Assembly: GCF_958295425.1 (NCBI RefSeq)
Contig: NC_081143.1
Span: 27,426,586 to 27,490,585 of the forward strand
Source: Solea solea
Taxonomy: Eukaryota > Chordata > Actinopteri > Pleuronectiformes > Soleidae
DNA: 64,000 bases
Direction: 5' to 3'
In this document: in pieces, positions 1 to 10,599 of the stretch
How the letters are laid out: each line of letters starts with the position of its first letter
Numbering within the stretch: position 1 is the first letter of the stretch
Position numbers and translations under genes: made by a program
Notes under the pieces: generated by a model
What the model was told of the DNA's origin: nothing
Databases searched by the model: none
The model's input: the letters and a program-made list of their open reading frames with translations, nothing else

Positions 1-720
1 GCCAGAAACACATAACAGGCAATTTACAGGTTTTTAATAATGCTGTTTATATGAAATATCGCAGGGCGCGTGTGGAGGTGAGGGTTTTCCCACTGGTTAA
101 AGGAAAGTTAACACCACAGCATTTTTAGTCTCTAATGCACTCTGAAGAGATCGTCTCATAATTGCAACCTTTATCCTGCCCACACACACACACACCAACA
201 TTCAACCCAAAACAAAAAAATTATAATAATTATCTTAGTGCAATATATATACGATCACCAGTGCAATGATAAATTGTAGCAAATTTGATAATTGGTTTTA
301 TTATGTTCAGAGTCAACATACAGTCCAGTGTGTTGTGGGAGGAGTGAATTACAGCTCTGATGCTGGAATTCACATCAGATCCTGACACGTTGGTTAAAGG
401 ACCAGTGCGTCGGGTTTGGTGACATCTAGGGGTTAAAGTTGCATACTGACTGTGACCAAATGAATGAGAGGACAGCTCAGTGTAACTGAAAGTTTTACGT
501 GATTATCCTTTAATGAAAACATAGTTTTAAACATCCCGTTCAATTTCTGTTGCTGGTTTTCTTGTTCTTTGCTGTAGTGCATGTTCTTACATTTTTACAC
601 ATGTAGAATTTTATATTTATTCTAATTTTTTCATTTTATAATAATTCTTATATTTTCTTTAACATCTAATTTTATATTTAATTTGTCTTTACATGTATAT
701 TTTGGTTTTAATCCTCTATT
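1..720. other. Intergenic, no feature seen
   Basis: AT-rich sequence with no open frame of note on either strand. The only structure is a 16-bp CA run at about 180-195 and A/T-rich low complexity near 600-700. Confidence 0.6.
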
Positions 721-734
721 TTCTATTGATCGAC

Positions 735-1403
735 CGACCTTCCTACCTCCCTACCTAACTACCTAACTACCTTCCTCCCTACCTACCTACTTACCTACTG
801 ACCTCTCTACCTACCTACCTACCTCCGTCTCTACCTACCTACCTACCTACCTCCATCCCTACTTACCTACCTACCTCTGTCCCTACTTACCTACCTACCT
901 ACCTCGAACCGTCCCTACTTACCTACCTACCTCCATCTCTACTTACCTACCTACCTCTGTCCCTACTTACCTACCTACCTCGATCCCTACTTACCTACTT
1001 ACCTACTTACCTCCATCCCTACTTACCTACCTACCTCCTTCCCTACTTACCTACCTACCTCCATCCGTCCCTACTTACCTACCTACCTCCGTCCCTACCT
1101 ACCTACCTACCTACCTACCTACTTACCTCCGTCCTTACCTACCTACCTACCTCTGTTCCTACCTACCTACCTCCCTCCCTACCTACCTACCTACCTCCGT
1201 CCCTACCTACCTACCTACCTACTTACCTCCGTCCTTACCTACCTACCTACCTACGTCCCTACTTACCTACCTACCTCCCTACTTATCTACCTACCTACCT
1301 ACCTCCCTACCTACCTACCTACCTACGTCCCTACTTACCTACCTACCTCCCTACTTATCTACCTACCTACCTACTTACCTCCGTCCCTACCTATCTACCT
1401 ACC
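735..1403. repeat. CTAC tetranucleotide array with 24-bp higher-order units
   Basis: About 670 bp made almost only of CTAC/CTTC/CTCC tetramers on the + strand. Between about 850 and 1080 the tetramers group into a roughly 24-bp unit of the form ccctacttacctacctacct followed by a variable ctNNgt/ctccat block. Longer near-identical blocks recur at 1087-1150 versus 1195-1250 and at 1254-1300 versus 1326-1370, so the array has grown by duplications larger than one tetramer. It is pyrimidine-rich on + and ends abruptly at a short polyT near 1413. Length is probably polymorphic. Confidence 0.9.
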
Positions 1404-1589
1404 GCACTACCTTTTTTAAAGTAGAAATGTATTTTTTCAGTGTTCTGTAATCAGGTAGATGTGGAGCACATGAAAGAACATCATACATGGACGGTAGATT
1501 GTGATCCAGTGGCTTCCTGATGTGGTCAAGAGCCCGTCGTGACCTCACTGAACATGAGAGTAAGACGTAATTCCATTGTTCTCATGAAA

Positions 1590-1765
1590 CAGACTTTGTG
1601 GGGCAGGAATAATGATTGCACGCGATTGTTCCACACCAGCAGGGCAGCGGTAACTCGCAGGTATTAGTAAACACGTGTCGCTCTGGCCTGGCATTAATCA
1701 CGACAGCCCTGGATGAAGAAAATAGGAAACCAATCAAAGAGGAAGCCGATGACGCTACACCGCCG
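1590..1765. promoter_or_regulatory. Candidate enhancer-like unique block
   Basis: Balanced, non-repetitive DNA between repeats. It contains aataatgattgca (about 1608-1620), the homeodomain-like gcattaatca (1691-1700) and a TCF/LEF-like caatcaaag (1731-1739). Open frames through it have no recognisable domain. Calling it regulatory is inference from composition and motifs only. Confidence 0.22.
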
Positions 1766-2069
1766 TCTTCCTCTGTTTTTCTGTAGGGACACCATATTAA
1801 AGCCACATGTAAACGCAATCAGGTTAAAGTCATTTATACAAACGATCTGCATTCAAAACTGTATCATAAGCCACTTTGTGTGGCAATAAATTCACAACAG
1901 TAAAAGGTTTCACTGCAGTAAATACTGTGTGTTTGACTGTTTGGGCTTTTGCTCCATTTGGACGTGTCTCTATATATTTTTGTGTGTGCGTATTTTTTTT
2001 TTATAAAAATCAGACAGACTGCTGTTTTAAAAAGTGAAATAAACAGAAAACCAACTCACACACAGAACT

Positions 2070-2081
2070 GGGGGGGGGGGG
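2070..2081. repeat. Poly-G run (12 G)
   Basis: Twelve uninterrupted G residues on the + strand. Homopolymer length may be an assembly uncertainty. Confidence 0.85.
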
Positions 2082-2180
2082 ATAATGCCAAAGGGAGAGA
2101 ATGCTGGAGTTTGTGCAAAGGCAGCAAGAGAAACTGGATCTATCTAAACACACCTGCTTGTAATATTTTTTATTTAGCTG

Positions 2181-2214
2181 CGTGTGTGTGCGTCTGTGTG
2201 TGTGTGTGTGTGTG
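2181..2214. repeat. (GT)n microsatellite
   Basis: GT-rich tract with a gtct interruption, about 34 bp. Confidence 0.9.
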
Positions 2215-2327
2215 CCTTGTCTGTATTTCATTAGTTCTCTGAAAGCTGAAACATGGATGCATGGAAACAGCCATACACACATTCAAGGTATATAAACATA
2301 GCCGTCGCTCTCTTTCTCTCTCAAAAA

Positions 2328-2329
<2 letters not shown>

Positions 2330-2372
<43 letters not shown>

Positions 2373-2396
2373 CAGGCTGTGTGTGTGTGTGTGTGT
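2330..2396. repeat. Inverted (CA)n / (GT)n pair
   Basis: A 39-bp CA tract (2330-2368), a 10-bp spacer (gtttcaggct) and an 18-bp GT tract (2379-2396). The two tracts are reverse complements and can pair as a hairpin or cruciform stem. Confidence 0.9.
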
Positions 2397-2399
2397 CTT

Positions 2400-2714
2400 C
2401 CTAATGGTTTAAAAGAGAGAGTTATGAAGAGAACATTTGTGCATTAGGGTTTAATGTAAAACACAGAGTCAGGGTGTATAAACATGTCATTTTCACTTAG
2501 CGGAGAGGAAGTAGGGATAATGGCACTCATTATAAACATACAACCTCCCTCCTGCAGAAATATGCAGGGGAGTCAGGAGGGTCAGTCTCCACCTCACTTC
2601 CACTAGAGGGAACTTTCTTAATTTAACAGCTCTCATTTGGCACTTTTCCAGCACTACTCCTCTTCACTCGGCTCTTTCTGTTTCTTGTGTGGTTTTATTT
2701 TTGCTTTTCCATCA
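2400..2714. other. Intergenic, no feature seen
   Basis: Unique-looking sequence. Short stretches such as ccactagagggaac (about 2591-2604) loosely resemble a CTCF core but are too weak to call. No coding signal. Confidence 0.45.
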
Positions 2715-3140
2715 GTGATCCTACCTGGTACCTTTTTTTTTGAATAGCTGCTCTGACAAGGTTCCAAGCGAGCTGAGCCAATACTAAAAAAGAGTCATGA
2801 GAATCAAAGCGAACAACAATGCTGAACTGTAGATCAGTTAAAAAGACTCCAAAATCTACTTTTAATTCCAGAATCTACTTTTAATTCCAAAATCTACTTT
2901 AAATTCCAAAATCTACTTATAGTTCCAAAATCTACTTATAGTTCCAGAATCTACTTTAAATTCCAAAATCTACTTTAAATTCCAAAATCTACTTATAGTT
3001 CCAGAATCTACTTTTTATTCCAAAATCTAGTTATAGTTCGAAATCTGTAGATCAAAGTTAAAAAGTCTTAAAAATCCCTGAAAACATTAACGTTAATCTC
3101 CAACATTTAGCAAAGAAAATGTCTAAAATGTCAATATTTA
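2715..3140 (+). mobile_element. Dispersed element, copy 1, carrying an internal 20-bp minisatellite
   Basis: The head (about 2715-2848) includes gaggttccaagcgagctgag-type sequence near 2757-2776 and gtagatcagttaaaaagact (2829-2848). The same head recurs at 20255-20400 and, more diverged, at about 49055-49190. Directly after it lies a tandem array, and after the array a second version of the 20-bp head motif (3047-3070) leads into a tail (about 3071-3140) also recognisable in the third copy. No open reading frame was found. It is probably a non-autonomous DNA-transposon-type repeat; the family is not identified. Confidence 0.55.
2849..3046 (+). repeat. 20-bp minisatellite array 1
   Basis: About ten units built around ccaaaatctacttNNNNtt, alternating aattcc and agttcc junctions. 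The array is bordered on both sides by versions of the head motif gtagatca(g)ttaaaaag, so it sits inside an element rather than next to it. It is the same unit type as the array at 20408-20866. Confidence 0.85.
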
Positions 3141-3660
3141 ACAGACAGCACTGCTGAAAGCTGCTGATCGTGAGCCCAATCACGTCCAGAAGTCATGTTT
3201 TACACTTTAGAGTCATCAATAAAGGTAACATATGCTTAAGTAATAATTATAGTTAAGTAATGATTATTTAATGCTATAAATGAAGAGTCCCTTTAGGGAA
3301 ACTAATTGTTTTACCTTCACAGCTTTGATAAATGTAAACTGAAAAGAATAATATTGATAAATAGTTAGTTCTAAGTTTGTCTTTTGTTCTTTTTCTTTTA
3401 AATGTGGCTGAATATGGAAGGAGAGGTTCCGCGAGGTTGCAAAACAGAAAGCATGCACTAATCTAATTAAACATTTAAAAGAAAATTACAATAATCTTGT
3501 CACAAAGAAAAAAAAAAGTCTGATGAATTATGCATATACCTTTTTAAAAGATAATGTTGAAGGAAAATAAGTATCCTTCTCATTTAATTAAAACAAAAAT
3601 GCAAAGGTGTGTCAGCGCACACAGCAGAGAGAGAGTGAAAGTTCACATAAATCGGTCCTA
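3141..3660. other. Intergenic, no feature seen
   Basis: AT-rich unique sequence without a coding or repeat signal I can name. Confidence 0.5.
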
Positions 3661-3668
3661 CAATTACA

Positions 3669-3704
<36 letters not shown>
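3669..3704. repeat. (CA)n microsatellite
   Basis: About 36 bp of uninterrupted CA dinucleotides. Confidence 0.92.
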
Positions 3705-3707
<3 letters not shown>

Positions 3708-3779
3708 ATCCCCGCAATTATATCAAGTATAGTCTTCATTGCAATAAGAAATTATTAAATCCAATTTGAATATGAAAAG

Positions 3780-4640
3780 TGTGGCGGCACAAACCCCAAT
3801 AGCCTTGTTAGGAGAGTGAAAGTATCCGTCTTTAAACGCAGACGTGATACATCAAAGTGTTGTCAACAGGCTGTGGTTTTTAAAGTTCAACGACGGCGAC
3901 CACTTTCCAGAAGAAGGCTGATAATAGCAGTCGAGTCCAGGCCTCAGTTTCTAAGTGGGTTGACGGTAGAGCACTCTAAACAGGTCGAGTCTGCGTCTCT
4001 GTTTAACGGACATGAGCGACGACGCTGTCGCAGGAGACGTAGTGTTTATTTCAGACGATGGTAAATTTAAAACAATGTCCTCAGTGGTCAAAAAAACCCT
4101 GAGTCAAACCAGGTTTAACTGTTATTTAAAGGCGGGGGAAAGTGTTTAATTCACTCACTAAGGCTGGTTTGAACAGATTATCCCGTAGTGTGAGGGATTA
4201 ACAGACGCAATGTTAGCGTCATTGGACGCAAGTAAGTATTAAACATGTTTGATATTAATCACATGAGGCGGAACCCCACAAGAACCAATGAGAGTGAGTT
4301 TAGGGGGAAACGGATGTTGCATACTTTCAGGTAGAACCATAACTTGTACAAGCCAAGTTGGTTCTTCTCACCCATGGTTTCATCTCAGCACAAAACATCG
4401 CAACAACGACAACTGACAACCGCCTCCATGTCTGTTTGTGTTCTGAAATCATGCAACTTTTCTGTGAGATCCCAAATCCCTGGAATGGTTTGAGTAAACG
4501 CCAAACGTGTGGTCTTGTGTCTTGACCGGACGACATTAAACCCGACAAATGAACGACACCAGTGCCGGTTCATAGATTTAGGAATTTACTGAGCAACATA
4601 TCGCAGAGCCTGACAGAGTGAACATATCTGCTCCTCACAC
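3780..4640. other. Unassigned unique sequence
   Basis: Moderately CpG-containing sequence with small unrelated open frames on both strands (3816-4064 +, 4327-4548 -). Neither shows a domain, a good start context or flanking splice signals, so no gene is called. Parts could be an old transposon. Confidence 0.35.
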
Positions 4641-4653
4641 TGCCCCCTGGTGC
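4639..4653 (-). promoter_or_regulatory. CTCF-like core motif
   Basis: The reverse strand reads gcaccagggggcagt, close to the vertebrate CTCF core. A single motif match does not show binding. A second gcacc/caccagggggcgg match lies at 57412-57424 in the same orientation. Confidence 0.3.
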
Positions 4654-5089
4654 TTTTCACGAGTATGGAAACAGCCAGAGCAGACATTATTCCAGCATAA
4701 CGTCAACTTCCTGATAAACTTCCCCCCCAATCTACTCCAGAGAATGCCAACACTTCACAATAAAAGCATCTGTACAGAAGTGGCTGATGTTCGCATACAG
4801 ATGCAAAGCTTCTTTGGTGGGCAGTTAAGGGGAAAGTTAACGTACCAGGATCATGTCCCTAACTTTGTCAATCAAATAAAGATTGGCGTTTGTCTCAAAA
4901 TGAAATGAGGCTTTACTATAAGGTGTAAAAAGACCACAACATCATCGTAAGTTATGTTTCCCTTAGCGGCTAACAGGGAAACTGCGATTTATTTGTATAA
5001 TCTATGTACCTGAACGGCATTGTTTGCCGCCCAAATGGCGTTACCTTGTGTGTGAAATCAGCTAGCTGAGCTCTTTCTGGCAAATTGCA

Positions 5090-5480
5090 TTAGTTTGATT
5101 CAGGTATGGAACATAATCTGTGATTGACATTTGCTTTTTGAATGTTTTACTGAACCACAGGAACATGTGACTTTCCTCAGCGCAGCATGTAATTCATACC
5201 CTGCCTGCAGACCTGTGTTTCAATTTCCATTAATTTCGTTCGGTCACACAAAAGCCATCGGCAGGAATTATCTAATTGCGTGCGAGTGTGAATGCTCCTG
5301 GAAAAAGGTCCAGTACATATCGGCGTGACACATTTGCGCCGTGCAAAGACATTTCAGGGGAGATCACATGCTGAGATAAATGTGCTTAAGATTTGTGAAA
5401 ATGTTTAAAAGTCACAATTAACTTCAGCATTCACTCAGGAGCAAAACTCAACCTTTCAAACTCGAGCATCCGTCGTGATG
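5090..5480. promoter_or_regulatory. Candidate enhancer-like unique block
   Basis: About 390 bp of balanced, repeat-free sequence with several homeodomain-type cores (ttaatttcg near 5230, tctaattgcg near 5270, gatgattaatgtt near 5477) and no protein-coding signal. This composition is typical of vertebrate conserved non-coding elements. No comparison was possible. Confidence 0.25.
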
Positions 5481-5714
5481 ATTAATGTTATCTACAGATT
5501 AGGCACATTGTTCAAATCCAATTAAGTTCCAATTCGTTACACATCCGATTTTTGTCAGTTTTTGACGACTGAAACATCACATTGGAGAGTCCAGGTCCAG
5601 GGAAATGTGTAGGTAAGATTTATCCAGAGTCTCCGGAACAAAACTCTCTATTTCTGCTCCAACGTTACAGCTCAACACGTTCATACAAGACCCACAAGAC
5701 GAAATGTGCTGGAT

Positions 5715-6118
5715 TCTGGACCTTCCTCACTTGTGACGCATGAACACATACCAGACAAATCTCCATTAATCCCATCGCTGCTGTCCTTCAACAACTTCAC
5801 TGGCTTCCGGTCAAATACCGTATCCATTTCCAGATTCTGCTCCTCTACCAGATCTACCGTGGAGTCTGGAGCCTTTCGGCCACTTCCTCTGCCACATTCA
5901 AATCACGTCCGATAGAACAGGTCTTTTAAAAGTGCCGTATTAAATCTGATTTGTTTTACAGATTCTGGTCTAAAAACATTTGTATGTACTGATCTGACAC
6001 ACTCGTCTTTATTCATTTTACTCCATCTTTTGGAATGTTCATTTCGTTTTAACTCTGCCTTGTAAGGTGACCTTGAGTGTTCTGAAAGGCGCGTTAAAAA
6101 TAAAATGGATTATTATTA
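5715..6118 (+). mobile_element. L2/CR1-like LINE, 3' end
   Basis: In one forward frame the interval around 5787-5860 encodes LHWLPVKYRI followed by a hydrophobic ILLL block. This is the conserved segment after the reverse-transcriptase domain of L2/CR1-clade LINE ORF2 proteins. Frameshifts break the rest of the C-terminus. The 3' tail (about 6058-6118) has the fish LINE form gtgaccttgagtgttctgaaaggcg, then aaaataaaatggattattatta. Only the last few hundred bases of a multi-kilobase element are present, so this is a 5'-truncated dead copy. Confidence 0.75.
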
Positions 6119-6284
6119 AATGTGAATCGGGAGTCTGAACTGATGAACAGATTGAATCAGATCTGGTTAACATCACTGGACCAGAAGAGTCAAGATCGCA
6201 CAGGGCAAACAAACCACGACACCAAGTTGCGACAAAGATACCGAATGCTAGAACGTAGATAAAAGGGTAGCAAATCTGTACTTA

Positions 6285-6478
6285 GATAACCCATGTCCCA
6301 GACCTCTCCGTGACCTTGTCTCTCCCCATCTAATATTCACTCAGCCCTCTCTTTGCCTCTTTGCGTCTCCTTCCACCCCCCCTTCACTCCCTCCGACAGC
6401 TCGTTCATATTTCAGTAGGTTTTTTTAGCGAGGACGAACTCTGAGGTTAACTAAAGGTCTCTGAATGTGTCTGAGTCT
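6285..6478 (+). repeat. Duplicated sequence, copy A
   Basis: Collinear with 9991-10215: both contain atgtcccagacct, gaccttgtctctccccatct plus aatattcactca, a pyrimidine-rich stretch, ttcatatttcagtag, tttttagcgagga and actctgaggttaa. The copies are in direct orientation about 3.7 kb apart. It may be a local duplication or a dispersed repeat. No coding content. Confidence 0.75.
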
Positions 6479-6524
6479 ACTTTCATGCAGTCGTTGCCTT
6501 TTCAACGGCGGGATATCGGGTCAC

Positions 6525-6755
6525 GCGGTCGGTGTAGTGGTTAGCACGCTTGCCTTCGCAGCAAGAAGATCTGGGTTTGCGACCCCGGTTTAAAACAACG
6601 GCCTTTCTGCACGGAGTTTGGGGGATTAGGCAAATTGGACACTCTAAATTGACCGTATATGTGAGTGTGGATGGTTGTTTGTCTCTGTGTGTCCCTGTGA
6701 TGGACTGGCGACCACCAGCACCACCTATAGAAGGTGATAGAAGGTGAGTGAGTGG
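6525..6755 (+). mobile_element. tRNA-derived SINE (family 1)
   Basis: The tRNA-like head starts near 6530 with box A-like ggtgtagtggttagcacg (6531-6548) and box B-like gggtttgcgacc (6573-6584). The body has the fish SINE order: cctttctgcacggagtt, gggattaggcaaattggaca, gtctctgtgtgtccctgtga and tggactggcgacc. The expected 3' end with the ggatgg tail is missing or degraded here. The same family occurs in reverse at 62947-63232. Confidence 0.8.
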
Positions 6756-6759
6756 TGAA

Positions 6760-7312
6760 ATATTCCACTGATTGCAGCCATTTTGTTTACAACAGCATTT
6801 TCCAAAAATATCTTTAGGAAAAAACAAACTTTCACAACACAAATCATGACCACAGAACCTTTTTAGATTTTAAAAGTGAAGACCAGGAGGGTCTATGGTA
6901 ACTTCAGTAAACATTTTCTTAAAATGTTAATGGTCTCAACCATAAGTTTCAGTTCTTCTTTAATACACATTTACAGGAAAAAAGATTTCTCGGAAATTTA
7001 GAGGAAAATAGATGATAAAGTACAGCACATATGAGTGGACACCAGTGTGATTGACAGCTGGTATCATCCAGCTGGGGACTGGAAATGGTGTTTTTAGAAC
7101 CACAGGACTACTGGTGTCTCTCCCTAGTTTGTGTGTATAAATTAAATAAACTACGACCCTGAATTGTCGACAGCTGTGACTGAAAATGTGAATTTTTGCT
7201 AATACATCATTCACATTTAATTTAAGGTTAAATGTATCACTTTTACTGAATTGTGTGCAGACACTGATTCCACAAATATGCAATTTTAAAACCATTAAAG
7301 CAGCCGTACCTT
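6760..7312. other. Intergenic, no feature seen
   Basis: AT-rich unique sequence. A 111-codon reverse open frame (6960-7295) has no recognisable domain and is treated as chance. Confidence 0.5.
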
Positions 7313-7412
7313 ACAAATCCCCCCGACTCTCGACCACTGTCAGCGGGGAGCGAGTACAGCCCTCACGACCCTCAGATGACACGCGGTGAAGCTTAATGGA
7401 CGGATGGATGGA
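7313..7412 (+). mobile_element. SINE family 1, 3'-end fragment
   Basis: The sequence ctcacgaccctcagatgaca, then gcggtgaagcttaatgg and an acggatggatggatg tail match the usual 3' end of the SINE at 6525. It may be a separate insertion or the displaced end of that copy. Confidence 0.6.
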
Positions 7413-7556
7413 TGAAAGTCATGTCGTGTAATTATGTGGCTGTAATCTTAACAAATGTAATGCAGAAACGTTCATGCGTTCATGCGACATGGCAGGATAA
7501 CACTCCACTTTTTGTCAACACTGCAAGGAAATTCAATACTAGACGCTTCGATTCAC

Positions 7557-7584
7557 TGTGTGTGTGTGTGTGTGTGTGTGTGTG
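7557..7584. repeat. (GT)n microsatellite
   Basis: About 28 bp of uninterrupted GT. Confidence 0.9.
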
Positions 7585-7589
7585 AAGGT

Positions 7590-8430
7590 TATGCTCGTAT
7601 TGATGTGTTGACATTTTTGTTGTTTCTTTTTATGTGCCGATGACAACCTGACCTAAATCTTACTCTCTGATTGGGTCCCTGGGAGGCTTGTTCAAGTGCA
7701 TTCTGGGAAAATAAAACATCTCATCCAGTGACCCTGTCACACCTTTCTGTCACTCCTCAGGCACTAGTTTTGTATGTGTGTGTGTTTCCCCGGTGATTAC
7801 CCCTTTTTTTTTTTTACCTCTTTTATTTATTTATTTTTTAAATTCACATCCTCCATACCGGCTTTTTATTTTATTTATTCATTTATTTTCACGTCTGCTA
7901 CGCCATGTTTCTTTCCTTGAAACAAACCCTCAGTGGGGTGCTGTCTTAATACTATGCTATAGGGCTTATGTGAATGCATAATGTGGACAGAGAGAAAGGA
8001 TAGTCCTGGGGCCATGGTTCAACATAACCAGTGCATCCTTGCATTAAAAGGCTTAAAAGAGGATGAAATATTACAGCAGCGACCGCCAGAGCTAAAATAC
8101 CAGTACTGTATTCCCAATTCAAAACACAGTGTGTGTTTGTTTGGTCAAAGAAAAGTTAAACACGGGAACAAAGAGCTGCATATAGATGTATGTACATACA
8201 TATCATCACATCATTTGGCGAATTTATCTCTTCAAATTAACTATTTTTAACCAATTTTAAGAAAACATTAGAGTGGGAAATAAGCTAGATTTGCATGCTC
8301 ATTTTGAGTATGCTAGCCTGGCAAAAGTTGCTTTCTCCATTTGTTGATTATTTTTATCATTAAAACAAGACAATTAAAAATAATTTTAAGAACATTTGGC
8401 TCATTTCTAGTGAGTGACTTCTCCCTCTCT
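7590..8430. other. Intergenic, T-rich
   Basis: Contains a T-rich run at about 7803-7840 and otherwise unique sequence. An 89-codon forward frame (7981-8250) shows no domain and no splice context. Confidence 0.45.
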
Positions 8431-8435
8431 AGGGG

Positions 8436-9117
8436 GCGCCACAGCAGATGGTCCGCATTTTTGATTTGGCAGAGATTCCACCGCATAATGCTCATCCTCA
8501 TTCAACCCTCCCATTGTGTCCCATTATGAGCAATGGGGATTGGATACCTTGCTCAGAGGTACCCCAGCCCTTGACCTGGCAGGGACTCAAACCGGCAACC
8601 TTCCAGTTACTGTGAAACCGCTACAGATGGTTCAGAGTGCGGCAGCGCGTCTGGTCTTCAATCAGCCTAAAAGGGCACATGTCATCCCTCTGTTCATTGA
8701 GCGCCACTGGCTACTGTTAGCTGCCCGCATCAAATTCAAATCACTGATGCTAGCCTACAAAGTGCTTGATGGGTCTGCTCCCACCAACTTAAATGCTCTC
8801 CTAAAGGCTTATGTTATGTAGTTCATCAAGGGATTGTCGTCTGGCGGTGCCAGCACCCCGCACAAGACAATCCAGACCTTTTTCTTGTGTCGTTCCACGC
8901 TGGTGGAATGACCTACCGAGTGCTACGAGCACAGGGGCGTCCCTGTCCGTCTTCAAGAAGCTCTTGAAGACCAAGCTCAACCAAGAGTTCTTTCCATCAC
9001 TTCTATGTAGCTTATTCCTCTCTTGTAAGTCGCTTTGGATAAAAGCGTCTGCTAAATGCCTAAATGTATATAAATGTAAGCAAAATTCCCTTTCTGCTTG
9101 GTTATGGGCTGCCCCAG
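8436..9117 (-). mobile_element. tRNA-derived SINE (family 2), split by an L2 insertion
   Basis: Read on the minus strand, the tRNA-like head begins with ggggcagcccataaccaagc (9096-9115). Box B ggtttgagtcc lies at 8583-8593, followed by the body block gggctggggtacctctgagc (about 8553-8572). The head is divided: one part sits at about 9088-9117, the rest at or before 8612. The intact relative at 36003-36225 has these parts contiguous. The 3' part (ctgctgtggcgccccctaga, 8436-8455 region) differs from the gattaataaa tail of the 36-kb copy, so two 3'-tail types share one head and body. Confidence 0.72.
8613..9087 (+). mobile_element. L2-like LINE 3' end nested in a SINE
   Basis: Forward frames encode the C-terminal part of an L2/Rex-type ORF2: VQSAAARLVF, then an ARIKFKSLMLAYKVLDGSAP block, then PRWWNDLPSA and SLSVFKKLLKTKL. 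The frame shifts near 8815-8825, with a stop after AYVM, so it is dead. The 3' end (about 9023-9078) is the common fish tail gtaagtcgctttggataaaa, then gcgtctgctaaatg. It is 5'-truncated at about 8613. No clear target-site duplication. Confidence 0.85.
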
Positions 9118-9985
9118 ACATAAGTGACAATGGTGGGCGGTAAAAACACGGCTGAAGTTTTTATCCACTTCAATTATCCATTTCAACGTGTCTCATGCTG
9201 CCCTTTGTTTCTCTTTTCCTCTGGTTGTGATGTTTTTGAGAGGGGTACTGAGACTTTTTATAGGTCAAGTTAACCTTAAGTAACTCTGTGTGCTCCGATG
9301 ACAAATCCTGGTCATTTTATAACTTAATACAATATAGCTTCTCACACATAGCACCTTTAATTAAGCCCAACATGTTCCGTGAAAGTGATATCACATGGCT
9401 CAGTTATCTTTTTGAGTTTTCCAACTTTGACCCCATTTGTGTCAACAGTGACTAAAATGCAGACTATGATAAGAAACACTGATACTTGCAGGTGACACCA
9501 GGTGTCAGATTAACAGAAAATTGTGTTTTCTGTTATAACTATGTGACTATTTCTGCTGTCAAAGCAGAGAGGTTAGAGGCCGTAGTGCGCAAAATGGTAC
9601 GTTACGATCATGGGAATCAGTGGGTAGATACATTTTTCCCCGAATGAAGACATCAAAGGCTTTAGTTTTGATTTCTCCTCACGTTATTCTGAGCAGCAAA
9701 GACAGAATGAGCATCAAAACTATCAAATTCCACCAGTGTCAAACAGCATCGAGTCCTCAAACTAACTTTAACCAAATATGAAGTGAAATAGAAACGAAGT
9801 AATGAGGTTACAGCATTTTTAACATTGAGTTCAATCTAAATCAGAGTCTTCGCTGAGATATTCCAGCAACATGACTCGACTCCAGTCTGAGTGAGATGTG
9901 TTTTTTCCTTTTTTCGGTCCGTCTCTCCAGCCCCACCACAGCTTGTTCTGCCACAGTAATTCTCCCATCATGTAGCAGCACTGAC
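9118..9985. other. Intergenic, no feature seen
   Basis: Unique-looking sequence with small chance open frames. No repeat family recognised. Confidence 0.45.
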
Positions 9986-9990
9986 ACAGC

Positions 9991-10225
9991 ACATGTCCCA
10001 GACCTTTCCATGACCTTGTCTCTCCCCATCTAATATTCACTCACTCCCAACTGCATCTCCTTCCTCCTCTCTTTCCCCGCTCTTTGCGTCTGTCTGTGTG
10101 TGTGTGTGTGGCCTCCTCCTCCTCCTCCTCCTCCCACCAGCTCTTTCATATTTCAGTAGTTTTTAGCGAGGATCAACTCTCTGAGGTTAAGCTGTTCCTT
10201 TAAAAGGTCTGTGTTTGTGTGTTCT
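9991..10225 (+). repeat. Duplicated sequence, copy B
   Basis: Partner of 6285-6478. This copy has gained a short GT tract (about 10094-10110) and a (CCT)n tract (10112-10134) between the shared blocks, which accounts for its greater length. Confidence 0.75.
10112..10134. repeat. (CCT)n microsatellite
   Basis: Seven to eight CCT triplets inside duplicated copy B; absent from copy A. Confidence 0.85.
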
Positions 10226-10314
10226 GTGTGTGTGTCTGCCTGTGTCTCTGAGGTTGAGCCGAGGGTTTAAGAAATCAGGAGGTGAGGTGTTTTGCTGCTT
10301 TACGAGTGCAGCGA

Positions 10315-10337
10315 GAGAGTGTGTGTGTGTGTGTGTC
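10315..10337. repeat. (GT)n microsatellite
   Basis: About 22 bp of GT. Confidence 0.8.
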
Positions 10338-10599
10338 ATTGTCTTTATACACTTATACAATTCAGGCTGATTTTCAAGCGATTTCATTTGCGATCGAAAC
10401 ATTTCCACTGTGAGAGCTGATTATGAAAGAGAGATTAACAGAGATTTGGCGTCTCTGGGACGCTCCGACGAGAACGTCAACATTCCGACGACATTTCCAA
10501 CACCAACTCATTTCAAATTCACAAGAGCACAAGCACAGTGCTTCAGTAGCCATGAGTGACAACTCCTTTCCCCGCCTCCCCGATGACCTATGAACTCAT

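Noticed and set aside
6531..6600. Functional tRNA gene on the plus strand
   Set aside because: It is the head of a SINE of the family found again at 62.9-63.2 kb; box B is mutated.
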